From positions 14,570,001 to 14,634,000 of the forward strand of contig OZ176050.1 of NCBI GenBank assembly GCA_964247055.1: a DNA stretch of 64,000 bases. The letters run 5' to 3'. The translations under genes and the position numbers were made by a program. The notes below the pieces were generated by a model. It searched no databases. It was not told the DNA's origin and was given only the letters and a program-made list of their open reading frames with translations. This document shows positions 22,844 to 34,132 of the stretch, one piece after another (the first letter of the stretch is position 1; each line of letters opens with the position of its first letter). The stretch comes from Paragordius varius. Lineage: Eukaryota; Nematomorpha.

Positions 22844-25800
22844 GTGTGTAAAAAAGAGGGTTAATTCTTTTTACAAAATTTTTTTTCATGAGAGAGCTTA
22901 TGACCAGCGAATTGCCGAAAAAATTTTATTTGTTGACGACCTTGTTTTTAAAATATTGAAAGAAAATCGAAATCGTGCAAAAAGTAATTAAGGTTAATCA
23001 AAAATAATGATAAAAAGATATATAGTTTTATTATCATTTTATTATGGAAATCCTATCAAGTTAGGGTTTCTATAAAATACTGGTCAAAAGATGACGTTTT
23101 TCTTTTAACACACTTAAAAGGCACATTTTTTTTGAAACTATATGTAAATAATTTTTTTTAATTATTTACTAGCTAAACTCATTATTATAATTTTACATTC
23201 ATATTTTATTAAGTAAAAAGTTAATATCAAAATTTTTTCATGCATGAAACCATGTGATTGAAAGCGGGAGGATATTCAAGGATAGTATTATTTTATTATA
23301 TACTATAAATATATTTAAAAAATAGGTTTCCTTTTAGTAATTATTAATCTTTTTCTTTGTTTTGTAGAGTTTTTATTTTATTTGTATGCTAAGTATGTAA
23401 TTTAAAGAGTAACATAATTCTTAAGTCATCAAAAATCATTGTTATACAGATCTCTCTCTTTTTTTTTTCTCTACTCCTTGGTGCCTAATTATTTTATTCT
23501 TACTAGCCTAGCCACAATTTCTTTATATTTTTCCTTTATGATTGCCAGACAGCGCAAAATATCAATATTTATAATTTATCCAAATTAACAACATTTATAA
23601 AGATTACTCTTTAATTTTAATTATTCTAGATATTTATTTTTTGTAAAGAGGGTAAGTGAGAGGGAAGGCAATGGCAAACCACCCTCGTTTATTACTGCCA
23701 AAAAATAGTTTTACTAAATGAACTTAACAAGAATTTTCAAAGTTGGATGCTGGAATGTACGTTCCTTAACATCAACCAAACAGGTGATAATTGAAAAGGA
23801 AATGGAAAGATTGAACATAGATATACTGGCTCTAACGGAAACCAAGCAAAAAGGTAGCGCGAAAGTACAAAACGAAAATTATACATTGTTAAGATCGGGG
23901 AGAGATGACCAGAAATCTGAAGGCGTTGCAGTATTAATAAAAAACAAATTAAATAAAAGTCTCATTAGTTATACACCATATACACCCAGAATCATGAGTA
24001 TTAGGCTGAATGCCAAGCCACTTAAATTTACATACATAGTAGTCTATGCTCCTACGTCAAACGCTCCCAAAGAAGACATAGAGGACTTTTATGCAACGTT
24101 GCAAATAGTTTTGGATGAAACGAAGAAAGGAGATATGATTATCATAGGAGGGGATTGGAACAGCAAAGTTGGTAGAGGTAGAGTAGATCAAACAGTCGGG
24201 CCATATGGATTGGGAGAACGAAACGAGGCCGGGGAAGCACTGATCAATTTTTGTCAAGAAAATGAGATGATGATAACCAACACATGGTTTCCACAACACA
24301 ATAGGAGGTTATACACATGGACCTCTCCATGTGGTAAATATAAGAATCAAATTGATTACATAATGTGTCCTCAAAAATGGAAAAGCTCTATAATCGATAC
24401 CAAAACAAGCAAAAGCAGCGATTGCTCTAGCGATCATGAGCTTTTAATAACCAAAATCAAACTTAAAATAATTAAAAATAAGGTTAAACAGATATACAGA
24501 TATGACACTCGGAACATTCCAAATAGTTTTAGAACAGAAACCAAAGATAGATTAGGAAGATTGGACAATGGATGTAGCTCAGAACAATTATGGGGAACGA
24601 TAAAAAATGTTGTTAATGAAGTGGCAAAAGAAAAAGTGCAGAGAGTAAAGAGGAAAGATAACAAATGGATATCAGAAAAGAGTATAGAGATAGCAGAAAA
24701 GAGGAGAAAAGCTAAATCAAGAGGTGATAATAAAATGGTAAAATTATATAACAAAGAATTTCAACGACAAACAAGGAAGGATTACGAAGATTTTCTTAAT
24801 AAACAATGTCTGGAAGTGGAATTAAATAACAAAAAAGGATTAATGCAACCAATGTTCCAGAAACTGAAGCAAATGACTCACAAACCTTTTATATCATCAC
24901 AAAAGATTAAAAAAGAGAATGGCACCATATTGTGCAAACAAACAGAAGTACGAGAAAGATGGAAGGAATACACCCAAAAACTCTATCAGGCTCCTCAAAC
25001 AAAGGTGTTGCAATTAAAAGAAGAAGAACGTGATCCAGATATATTAAGAGAGGAGGTTGAATTAGCCTTAAGACAAATTCCTAACAACAAAGCGATGGGA
25101 TTAGACAATATCCCAATAGAGTTCATAAAAGCTATTCCCGTTGAAAAGTTACACCAGTTATGTCAAAAGGTGTGGGAAACATGTGAGTGGCCAAACGATT
25201 GGGCATCATCTGTATATCTCCCAATATACAAAAAAGGAGATGTACTCCAATGCGAGAATTATCGGAACATATCTCTTATCAGCCACGCTAGTAAGGTCTT
25301 ACTAAAAGTAATACAAAACAGAATGCACAGTATCATACAGACAGAAATACCAGAAAATCAAGCCGGATTTATGAAGGGAAAAAGCACAAGAGACCATATC
25401 TCAAACATGAGAAGGATAATGGAAACATCAAAAGAGTTCCAGAAAGAATTATACATGTGTTTTATTGATTACAGACAAGCATTCGATTCAATTAACTATG
25501 ACTCCTTGTGGGAAACATTAAAGTTAGTAGGGGTATCGTCTCACTTAATAAGATTGATTAGCTCTCTGTATGTAAAACAAAGAGCGATTATTAGAACACC
25601 AGCGGGGGACACAGACGAAATACCAATCTTGAAAGGAGTCAGACAAGGGTGTTGCTTATCCCCTTATCTGTTCAATATGTGCACAGAAATGATAATGAGG
25701 AAGTTGGATGGTAAAAATATTGGAGTAAGAATAGGAGGGAGAACAATCAATAATTTAAGGTTTGCAGACGATACCACTCTTATAGCTGAAAGTGCAAATG

Positions 25801-28718
25801 ATTTGAAGGAATTGATTGAAGAGATTCGAAAGGAAAGTTTGAGGTATGGTCTTAGGCTTAATCCTAACAAAACCAAAATATTATGTACAGGAAAAAAGCC
25901 TACAATTATAATAGAAGGAGTAGAAATAGAAATAGTTAAACAGTTAACGTTTTTGGGCGCAATAATTTCAGAGGATGGGTCTTCAACTCCTGACATCAGA
26001 AAGAGAATAGGATTGGGTAGAGAAGCGATGACCAAATTAATAAAGATTTGGAAAAACAAAAGCGTAGGAGTTGAAACCAAAAAAAGATTACTCTACTGTT
26101 TCGTTCTCCCGGTCACCACATATGGATGAGAGAGTTGGACTCTCAGAAAAAGGGACAAAGAAAGGCTCATGGCTTTTGAAAGGAGCTGCTGGCGTAGGAT
26201 GCTAGGATACACCTGGAAGGATAAAATTAAGAATGAAAGTCTAACTACAGAAATAAAACCTAAAACAAACATCATGGAGATAATTCTAAAAAGAAAGTTA
26301 ACATATTTTGGTCATGTCATGCGATCGAATTCTCTGGAGAAAGATACAATGTTTGGGAAGGTAGAAGGGCAAAGGAAACGAGGCCGACCACCGATGAGGT
26401 GGTTGGATATGATAAAAGAAGAGACCAAAATGACACTGAAAGAGCTCAATATAGCGGTTAAAGATAGAAAAAAATGGAAAGAAATAGTTAAAAATATATC
26501 CAAAAAGTTGTTTACGACTTAGGAAAAACCAACCAACCAATGCTTTTATTTTTCAATTTTTGTGTCATCTGGTTTATGAGTGTAAAATTTTTACTGTTTA
26601 ATTTGGGAATCTGTTAGAAAGGTAATCAATGGAATAAAATGTAAACTTGAAATGATTATTCGGTTTTTTTGTGCTTTATATATACTATTTTTAGGTGAAC
26701 ATATTTTGCATTATAACAATAAAATTTCGAGTTACAAAGGATATGATATTTACATAGTACAAAAAATATAAAAAAGACAATGCAAATCTCACAGAAAATC
26801 ATAATATACAAACAAAATATATATTTAAAATTTGCGTGTAACAGAATCTTACATGAGTGGGAATTACAAAGTATAAAATTTCCGAATAGCATTTAAAAAT
26901 AGTGGAATATCAACCAACAATCCTTACAAATCCCTGTAAAGTCTGTTTTAATAAATAATATATTTTTGTTGGGATTCGTATCGTACGGATTTTTGGTGGA
27001 TATTGCACTACTTTTAAATGTCTATTTAGCATAAATCATATATTTATAAGTCCCACTCATGTAAGAATCCAAAACAATACACTATAAATTTTTTATACAC
27101 TCATAAACCAGATGACAAAAGAATGTAAAAATACACCCTAACATAAACGTATTTTTAAAATTATTTTCTAATACCATTTTTTTCGATTGCAGGAATTGGG
27201 TAATATATCCATATTTGAGATGATAGAGTTAAACCAGAAATATGCAACATTAGAAAAATTAAGGGCAATTGAATCAATTGACACAGTGACTGCTCATGAG
27301 TAAGATATATTAGAATATTTAATTTAATAGAAATGATTACTTTTTAATAAAGTAGCTTAAACAATATATAATTTTTGGAGATAAACATTTTGACTAATTT
27401 AGGGAACATTTTTTATCAAAAATATTCCTATGATACTTGATTCATTATTTATATTGTATATAGAAAACTATTAATTTTAGTTACCTCATTAGGAAATTCC
27501 GATTTTACACACAATTTAAACTATAATTTTCTCAATACTGTCATCGAGGGGATTTAGGCATCTCGAGAGTTCAAGAGCAGATTGCGTTTGCAACTGAAAT
27601 TTTTTGTTATTTAAAAGAATAAGCTATTATAATTATATTTGTTAAATATTAAACTACGAGTTTATTAAGGTTATCTATCAAACTAAATCCTTAATTTGCT
27701 AGAAGCTTTTTATTAAATTTTTGGTAATTTAAAACAGGAAAATTATTTTGGTACACTAGCGTAATTTATTTAAAAAATTATACACATTTATGTCATATAG
27801 ACACTCGATTAATAAATAAATTGGCATTTAATTATCTAAAGCCCAATAATTATAATTTTTATAAAAGTGGTGAAACATATAATTAAAATCCGCTCAAACA
27901 CGTCAATTTCCTTGACAAAACGAATTCGATGCATGAACAATCTATATGGTTCATAATAAAAAGCTATCATTAAATTTTAGCAAACTTGTGGAAAAAGCCT
28001 ATAATAAATTGCGATCCCGAAATGCTAAACGTGTTGATATTGGGCGTTATCTGATAATTTAAAAAAAGAATGTCGATAAATCACACACTTTAAAACTTAT
28101 GATGCAACAAAAACACCCCTTTTTAATTAAAAAACTTTTTTCGGGAAGCTAATTTTATCGCACAAACGCGGTTTTTTACACGATTTTAAGCATGCGTAAT
28201 TTAATGATAAGCTTTTAGTTATTAACTTGGTAATAATAGATGGACTTATACTTGAAATGGATACTATACCATTTCCACTTCAAATTCCCCCTTTATAATT
28301 CAAATTTACCCTTAAACAATTTAAATTCACCCTAAATAAATTAAGTGTTTTTTACAGTAAAATCTGAAATTATACGGATAAAACGTAAAAATATCAAAAT
28401 AAGTATTTTTTTTTCAAAAGACAACCATACTTAAAACCTTAATTATTATAATATAAATATTTTACAATCGTAAACTACATAATTGATTGTGCTACCAATT
28501 CACATTTCAATTTTTGTATTGCACTTTATAACAATCCTATTATATTTAAATCAAGATTCAAAAAATATGGTTATCTTTTATAAAAAAAATATTTGTTTTT
28601 ATAATTTAACATTTTGTCCGTATAATTTCAATTTTTACTGTAAGATTGAAAATTATTTATATATTTTATATTTTTATAAAATGAAATTTTGTAAAATCAA
28701 AATAACTATGCCATAAAG

Positions 28719-28751
<33 letters not shown>

Positions 28752-31700
28752 ATGAGTTATGTTAGCCCGAAAACACATAATTTATTTTTAGGGTAAATTT
28801 GAATTGTTCAAGAGTAAATTTGAATTGTTTGAGGGTAAATTTAAATTAAGGGTGTATTCAAATAGTTCAAGGGTGCGTTTGAATTGTAAATGGTATAGAT
28901 TTCTAGAAAATATTTAAAAAATGCATGCCCAATATCTTTAGGTTGAGCTTAGATATTAATTATCAAGGGGTGAGATAGGAATATTTGTATAAAAGTTGCA
29001 AACTATGTGTTTTGGGATACCCAAAGTGAAAGTTTTTTTTGCAAGGATTTTGACAAGGGTCAGCATTCTAACTATTATTGATTATCAGTCCATAGGAATA
29101 TTTCAAGTAAGACGATCTATTATGTAGCATCTCACTCAAACAAAAGGTGATAAAAACAAGGTACAGTTGAGGTCTTGAATAGGTGATGTTTAGAGATTGA
29201 ATCGATATTCAGAAGTAAAAATTATAACGGTATAACATCTAGGAATCTCAATATATAAATAGAATAAGTGTAAAATAGTTAAAACATTTTAATGTATTTT
29301 TGAAACAATTAAAATATATATGTAATTTAATCAATAATATTCAGAGAAAACTTCAGTGTACCGTTTAATTTTTAAATGTAAAATGGCAGAGTTTATAGCT
29401 AAGATCCATAAAATTAACCTGAAAAATAATAAACTAAGCCATATCGATACAGTCAAAATGGTAATTATACGGACAAAATGTAAAAATATAAAGACATATA
29501 TTTTTTTCAAGAAATCCACACTTTTTAAACCTTAATATTTTTTATATAAATTATATAATTCCAATTCTAAAATATATAATTGTTTGCTTTACCACTAGTC
29601 ATATCGATTTCATACTTTGCAGTTTAAAACAATGCTTATATTTAAAAATAATCAAGATTTAAAAAGTATGGTTGTCTTTTAAAAAAAATATTTGTCTTTG
29701 TATTTTTATGTTTTGTCCGTATAATTTCAGTTTTTATTGTATATTTCATATTAATGAGTTATATTACCTCGAAAACACACACAATTTATTTTTAGGGTGA
29801 ATTTGAATTGCTCAAGGGTAGATGATTTTTAAATTGTATAAATAGTTATAAAGTTACGAAAGTCTATTTTGGAATAAAACGGTTCAACTTACAAAAAAGT
29901 CCATTAATTAAAAATAAATATTTATTTATAGATGGCTTGAAAGTGATGTTTTTAGGAAAATCTATCGCGGAAATCAGGATACAGGTATGCTTTATATATG
30001 AAATACATAACAAAAGCACTCGCTTTCACAACGATTTCCAAAATATTTAATCAAAAAAAATTGTTAAAGCGCAATCATGTATTAGTTTGGATATTTTGCT
30101 AATATTTGGTTTTACTCTAAAACAACTTTTTTAAATGCTTACAATATAGTCATCCCCATCAGTTTTTTGGACAAAGATTATTATGATAAAGCAAGTCCCA
30201 GGTAGGTAACTTAAAAATTTTAACAAATGGGCACAAATGTCACCATATTTATTATTTGTAAAATTGCTTTTTATTTTAGATTCATAAATATGGCGGGTAT
30301 TGGCATTGAAATTTTGAAGGAATGGACCTTTATTGAACAATGTATATAATATAATGTTGTTAAATATTTAAATTGATCGATATGTATATAAATGGAATCA
30401 CTTCTTACAAATCATTTATTTTTTAGCATGTTCTACTGAGGTAATTAATTTTATATGGTATTTCTTTTTCATCACATAATTTAGATCCGTATACTGCGAC
30501 AAGACCGCAATTTCCAAGCTTTTAAATTGGCGGTGATGGTATGTATTTTTAATATCTGCAATAATTTTTATCAACATGTCTTTTTAACTCATATAAAAGA
30601 GTACTTAATATGGCAGAGAGTTACCATTATTATTCCGATTCAGAAACTGATCGATTGTCTTTCGCAATATAGTTACAATGCTAGTATACATACCCTGAAA
30701 TGCTAATAATTTCAGGTTTAAAGAAGTGAACAATATCAACTGTAAATACAGCATCCTAAAGTAGCCCTTGGCTGTTCTTAGTGCCAAATATATGAAAATA
30801 GTATAGTAGATTAGTGTTAAAAGGATAATTTATCCAAATTTATAAATTATTTTTTAATGATCGTGATATGCGGCGTGAAACTACTGAATGTGCTCATACT
30901 ATTATATTTAAGTATAATTTGGTTTTAAACGGCCTTGATTTTTAGCAATAAACATTTTATTCTTGTCAATATCTAGATATTTGGACGAACAAGAGAAGGG
31001 TGAAATTGATAATTACTAAAATATCATTAAAGCCCCAGCTATGTTTAGGACCAAGCCTTCTGCAAACAATTTTATATTAAATAATTCACTTTCACCCATT
31101 TTTCACTATTTGACTGAATTAAGCTTGTTTTGGGTGTTATAAAGATAAAAGGTGATGTTGGTTGTTTCTTAGATATAAAATTAATAAGTTAAAATTTATC
31201 ATAAAGGCAATGTCTAAGATAAAGCCACCTGTATTCTTTTTTTTTAAAGTTCTCCGTTGACACAATAAGTTATGGCAAGCGTAATTGGATTATTTGTTCT
31301 CAACTTAATTTAATCAATTTAATCTGTGTTGACCGACCCTATTTGTTCAATTGACGGTCTTACTCCCCATAAACGAATGTAAAGAAGATTATTCCATGCC
31401 GCATTTTCAATCTAGTATCTGAATGTTCACGAATGCCTCATTTTCTTTTAAATAAGGAAAAATTATATAGGCGGTTATAACTAGTGCATGCAAAAGGTGA
31501 CCTTAAAGGTATTGTTGGTCTTTAGCAAAATAAAACATCTCTATCAAATTAGAAATATGGAAATTATCAATGTCCTTATTATGCAGAAATTGTCTATAAA
31601 AACACTCTTGAAATATATTTTAAAAGTTAAATTAAAGCAGTGGTAGGCAACAAAAAATTTTAAAGTGCCGAAAAATTTCTTGTTTCCAGGACCTGGGACC

Positions 31701-33737
31701 ATACAATATCTATAATAATTTCATACCTTTTTGATACATTTGCAACAATATATACTTCAAAATGGATTAAAAGTTTATTCAAAAATTCAGGGGCATAAAA
31801 AACATATATGGGCCGCATTCTACCATTGGACACCGGGTTTTTGAGTACCAATGATTTAGACGACAAAGAGAAAGAAAGTTGTTTAAAAGATATGCAGCGT
31901 TTTTTTGGCAGTTATTGAATGTGACTAGGGTTGTGCTGACCAAGTCATGACTCGGTCAATTGACCGGGTCATGACCAGGTCAGTGACTATTTATTTTTTG
32001 ACCATGGTCATTTAAAAAAACAGCTGTTGTTTGAAAAATTGCTGTTAAATTTTTTTGGAAGAGAAATAGTAAGATTTTATTGTTTTTTATATATTTTTTA
32101 AAATATATAAATTAAATAAAAATGAAGAAACATTTTATAATTGGATATTTCAGCGATATGTGAAAGTAGGTAAAATTTGATTTGAATCCAGTATTATATT
32201 TTTGAAGATTCAGAAGGCCACAAATGTGGCTAAATTCTTTTGAAACAAAATTCAAAAATTTGATTGAAAATAATTATAAATAATAAATCTTAAAAATGTA
32301 TAATACAAACTTTGAAGAAAAAAACATGACATTAGTGAAACGCAAGTGTCGTTCGAACATTGTTTTCACAATCCTATCGCATGATTATATAAAAAGTGGT
32401 CATGACCATGGTCTGACTGGGTCTGACCGGACTTTTTTGTAAAAGCAGTTAAATGCACAACCCTAAATGTGACATATAGATGAAATACCATATTAAACAA
32501 TAATTTTTTGAATCATTAATGAATTTAGATTCTGAATGAAACATTCAATTATTTGCCACCACATGAATTGCAACAAATATACTATTGGTTCTTTGTCAAA
32601 GCAGGACAGGTATTTTATCATTTAGTTCTTATTGTGTATGATTTTATATTTTAATCTGTTAAATATCGGGCCCTATAAGTATCTTTATAAAATATAAATA
32701 CTATGATAAGAAAATATAACAGAATTAACATGTGTTTTTGGTTTTGACCCCTACAAGTGATAATAGAAAGTTAAATACACTTTTGTGGTAAATCCATATT
32801 AGAAAATAGCAAAATCTCAATTAGTATTACCTTTTTACTTTTTAAATTTACCTATTGGGATGGTTATATATATCCCAGAATTTAATTTTTAAACAAACTA
32901 CAGTGTCTAATGTTATATTGTTCTCAATTAGAAAAAAGCTTATTTCTTTAGTTTCTCACTTTTAAAGTCTAAAAAACACATAATTTATTTTAGGGTGAAT
33001 TTGAATTGTTCAAGTGTGAATTTGAATAAATGGTATAAAAAATTAAACCTAGACAAAATTTATGCTGTAATGCGAAATGATATAAACTATTAAACTTACA
33101 ATTAAATCGAATATATATGCAGATCCAATTAAACAGGATGCCTTTAATAACTCACAAGGGATTTTATCTAACAAAAATTTTTGGACAGTTATGATTTTAA
33201 TATTAGTTTTAAATTTTGCAAACTATTTTTTGATTGTGATTTGATGTGGTTTTGTCTGACGAATATATCAATTTTTTTAACACTTTACAGTTGAGATGTA
33301 TTACACATGCCAACAATTATCACAGAACACCAAGCTATATGAATCACTTTAGGTATATTTTCCTACAGCCCATTATTATCTTACTAATATATTAAATTTA
33401 ATTGATTATCAATACTAGATATTATTATACTTGTTCTTCGTATCTAAAAATGATTGAAATCATTTTCAATAAAGGGTTGATATTAAAAGAAAATAATATC
33501 TACACCTAAAATTAATAAGTTTGCCAAAATTTATTAATATAAATTTTAAGTAATAAGATTTTTGTTTCCCGTTTAATTTCTCTCGTTATAAATTAATTTT
33601 GAAAATAATTAAAGAATTGGATTGATCATATTAGATATATGAAAGAATACTCGGATGTTTTCAATTGTAACGAGTCTCTCCATTATAACTTTGAATTTAA
33701 TTCAACTAATCACTGTCTCGAATACATACGCGTATAA
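18944..33737 (+). CDS. Secreted M13 (neprilysin-family) protein with a degenerate zinc site, 16 exons
   Basis: Exons: 18944-19214, 19764-19970, 20614-21056, 21165-21233, 21701-21810, 21970-22192, 22257-22418, 27193-27299, 29932-29984, 30150-30201, 30280-30341, 30427-30440, 30485-30538, 32529-32609, 33291-33352, 33635-33737. All junction phases agree and give 690 residues, a normal M13 length. A hydrophobic leader (MFTFTFYFAIFLIISKNLL) is followed by DPCVKIDRACKN (family DPC...YACG), KMYSRCINQ (YRSCMN), KFCSRTIENMYKPLLVSAYM (ECVGYVNSNMENAVGSLYV), then VIPISFLDKDYYDKASPR, INMAGIGIEILKEWTF, and C-terminal YMKEYSDVFNC...NHCLEYIRV. HEITH aligns with KEWTF, so both zinc histidines are lost while the Glu is kept. 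The stretch between that motif and the GENIAD-like region is much shortened. Cysteines and many N-glycosylation sequons are kept. Probably a secreted or luminal non-catalytic protein. Weakest calls: the GTGATT donor of exon 3 and the 14-nt exon 12. An RTE LINE lies in intron 7. Confidence 0.75.
20009..20231. mobile_element. MITE family A copy 8 (right end lost)
   Basis: TACCATTTACACTTCAAACT with CCTCGAACAATTCAAATTCA at the left. The core GAGTTGATTAAGCCTAAACA and TTTTTAGAGTGAGTTTGAAG are followed by a decayed right end without AAATGGTA. Lies in intron 2 of the M13-like gene. Confidence 0.7.
20307..20593. mobile_element. MITE family B copy 3
   Basis: CAGTAGAAATTGAAATTATA with CGGACAAAAATATAAAGACA at the left. 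GTATGGTTGTCTTTTGG and TTTGGTCCGTATAATTTCAG, then TTTTTACTG, at the right. It ends 20 bp before the exon-3 acceptor of the M13-like gene. Confidence 0.85.
22574..22756 (+). other. Unassigned ORF in M13 intron 7, possible alternative or relic exon
   Basis: After a good acceptor (AATTATTATAG) the sequence is open to TAA. It reads ANSMRIGQLKSAYCMFIIVA and later INGFFNHSEIIFPPCANF. The last stretch resembles the M13 consensus VNAFYSPNRNEIVFPAGIL better than the in-phase exons of the main model do. It is not in phase with exon 7 (phase 0 would meet TAA after ten codons). It could be a relic of a second M13 copy, or chance. Confidence 0.3.
22757..23440. other. Intron DNA, no feature beyond a TA run
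   Basis: A (TA)n run at about 22804-22836, then AT-rich sequence without inverted repeats or coding signal that I can see. Confidence 0.6.
23640..26545 (+). mobile_element. RTE-clade (BovB-like) LINE, nearly intact
   Basis: Carries the single APE-RT ORF, preceded by GGAAGGCAATGGCAAACCAC. That motif closely resembles the conserved GGAAATGGCAACCCACTCC leader of BovB elements. The 3' end is a short AACC-repeat tail (ACCAACCAACCAA) typical of RTE microsatellite tails. The 5' limit is uncertain and may reach about 23450. It lies in sense in intron 7 of the M13-like gene. No target duplication could be recognised by eye. Confidence 0.8.
23718..26521 (+). CDS. RTE/BovB ORF: AP endonuclease plus reverse transcriptase, one in-frame TGA
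   Basis: Endonuclease, residues ~1-250: FKVGCWNVRSLTSTKQ, LNIDILALTETKQKG, VVYAPTSNAPKED, IIIGGDWNSKVGRG, GPYGLGERNEAGE, ITNTWFPQHNRRLYTWTSPC, NQIDYIM and SSDHELL. Reverse transcriptase, ~440-770: IDYRQAFDSINYDSLW (motif A), GVRQGCCLSPYLFNM (motif B), LRFADDTTLIAES (catalytic FADD), LTFLGAIIS. C-terminal region: FERSCWRRMLGYTWKDKI, KLTYFGHVMRSNSLEKDTMF, GKVEGQRKRGRPPMRWLD, which matches BovB LMRRADSLEKTLMLGKIEGR...RMRWLDG. The one lesion is TGA at 26127-26129 in TTYG*ESWTLRK, where relatives have Cys (TYGCESWT). Everything else is open to TAG at 26521, so the copy is young. About 934 codons in total. Confidence 0.85.
26558..27122. mobile_element. Inverted-repeat element H next to the LINE tail
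   Basis: TTTTGTGTCATCTGGTTTAT with GAGTGTA at the left pairs with TACACTCATAAACCAGATGA at the right. Inner arms also pair: CTTACATGAGTGGGA near 26850 with TCCCACTCATGTAAG near 27051, and AATATCAACCAACAATCC with its imperfect complement near 27000. Non-coding. It starts within 20 bp of the LINE tail. Confidence 0.65.
27300..28266. other. Intron 8 of the M13-like gene, nothing recognised
   Basis: AT-rich, without a clear inverted repeat, tandem array or coding signal, up to the family A copy at 28267. Confidence 0.6.
28267..28895. mobile_element. MITE family A copy 9, hosting a family B insertion
   Basis: TACCATTTCCACTTCAAATT at the left and GAATTGTAAATGGTA at the right, with TA flanks. It is split by the complete family B element at 28355-28640. 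The right side has about five subterminal units. The left limit of the 13-kb duplication falls inside this element at about 28755, just after its TA microsatellite. Confidence 0.85.
28355..28640. mobile_element. MITE family B copy 4, nested in family A
   Basis: CAGTAAAATCTGAAATTATA with CGGATAAAACGTAAAAATAT at the left. CATTTTGTCCGTATAATTTC with AATTTTTACTG at the right. A clean TA target duplication lies at 28353-28354 and 28641-28642 inside the host MITE, which shows that B moved after A inserted. Confidence 0.9.
29410..29822. mobile_element. Partial MITE family A copy 10 with nested family B copy 5
   Basis: The left remnant AAACTAAGCCATATCGA and right part GAGTTATATTACC...CACAATTTATTTTTAGGGTG, then AATTTGAATTGC, are family A core and right end. 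They are separated by the family B insert 29450-29739. Both outer termini are missing. Confidence 0.7.
29450..29739. mobile_element. MITE family B copy 5
   Basis: CAGTCAAAATGGTAATTATA and CGGACAAAATGTAAAAATAT at the left. AAAAAGTATGGTTGTCTTTT and TTTTGTCCGTATAATTTCAG at the right, closing TTTTTATTG. Shared with the duplicate at 52042-52309, so it predates the segmental duplication. Confidence 0.85.
31926..32465. mobile_element. hAT-type MITE, 540 bp, with 8-bp target duplication
   Basis: Terminal inverted repeats TAGGGTTGTGC and GCACAACCCTA are flanked by an exact 8-bp duplication AATGTGAC (31918-31925 and 32466-32473). The duplicated region keeps the unoccupied site with a single AATGTGAC at 54469-54476. 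Subterminal regions are rich in GGTCATGACC-type motifs on both sides. An 8-bp duplication and these ends fit the hAT superfamily. No transposase. It lies in intron 13 of the M13-like gene. Confidence 0.93.
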
Positions 33738-33845
33738 CATTAACAATTTAACATTGAGGTGATGGGCTAAATTACTATTCAACACCATTTTTTGATATTT
33801 TATACCCCTCGGTTTTTTATATCAATAATTATTTTCCAAATGATT

Positions 33846-33851
33846 AATAAA
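33846..33851 (+). promoter_or_regulatory. Candidate poly(A) signal of the M13-like gene
   Basis: AATAAA about 110 bases after the stop codon, also present at 55858-55863 in the duplicate. In DNA this AT-rich the motif alone is weak evidence. Confidence 0.35.
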
Positions 33852-33943
33852 TGAAATGATCATATTATTGTTATAATAACATTTTGCCTGCCTTGTTACT
33901 AGAGACAATACCTAAAAAATAAAACACAATTTTAACAAAGAAA

Positions 33944-34132
33944 ACAGTATGAGTAAGTAAGTATAGATTGCTAGAAAGTTATTAATAATTGCCAAATAGT
34001 AAATACAACAAAGGGGTCAGTATTATTGGCTAATAATAGTAAAAAATATTAGCCAATAATATTGCCATTTGTTGTATCTACTATTTGGCAATAGTTAATA
34101 ACTTTCTAGCAATATATATTTGTTCATACTGT
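33944..34132. mobile_element. MITE family E copy 2
   Basis: ACAGTATGAGTAAGTAAGTA at the left and TTTGTTCATACTGT at the right. Arms of about 75 bp include TTGCTAGAAAGTTATTAATA, ATTGCCAAATAGTAAATACA, ACAAAGGGG and their complements. Near-perfect palindrome with a short centre. Confidence 0.85.

Noticed and set aside
24057-26540. Several minus-strand frames of 60-138 codons
   Set aside because: Shadow frames of the RTE LINE ORF on the opposite strand.
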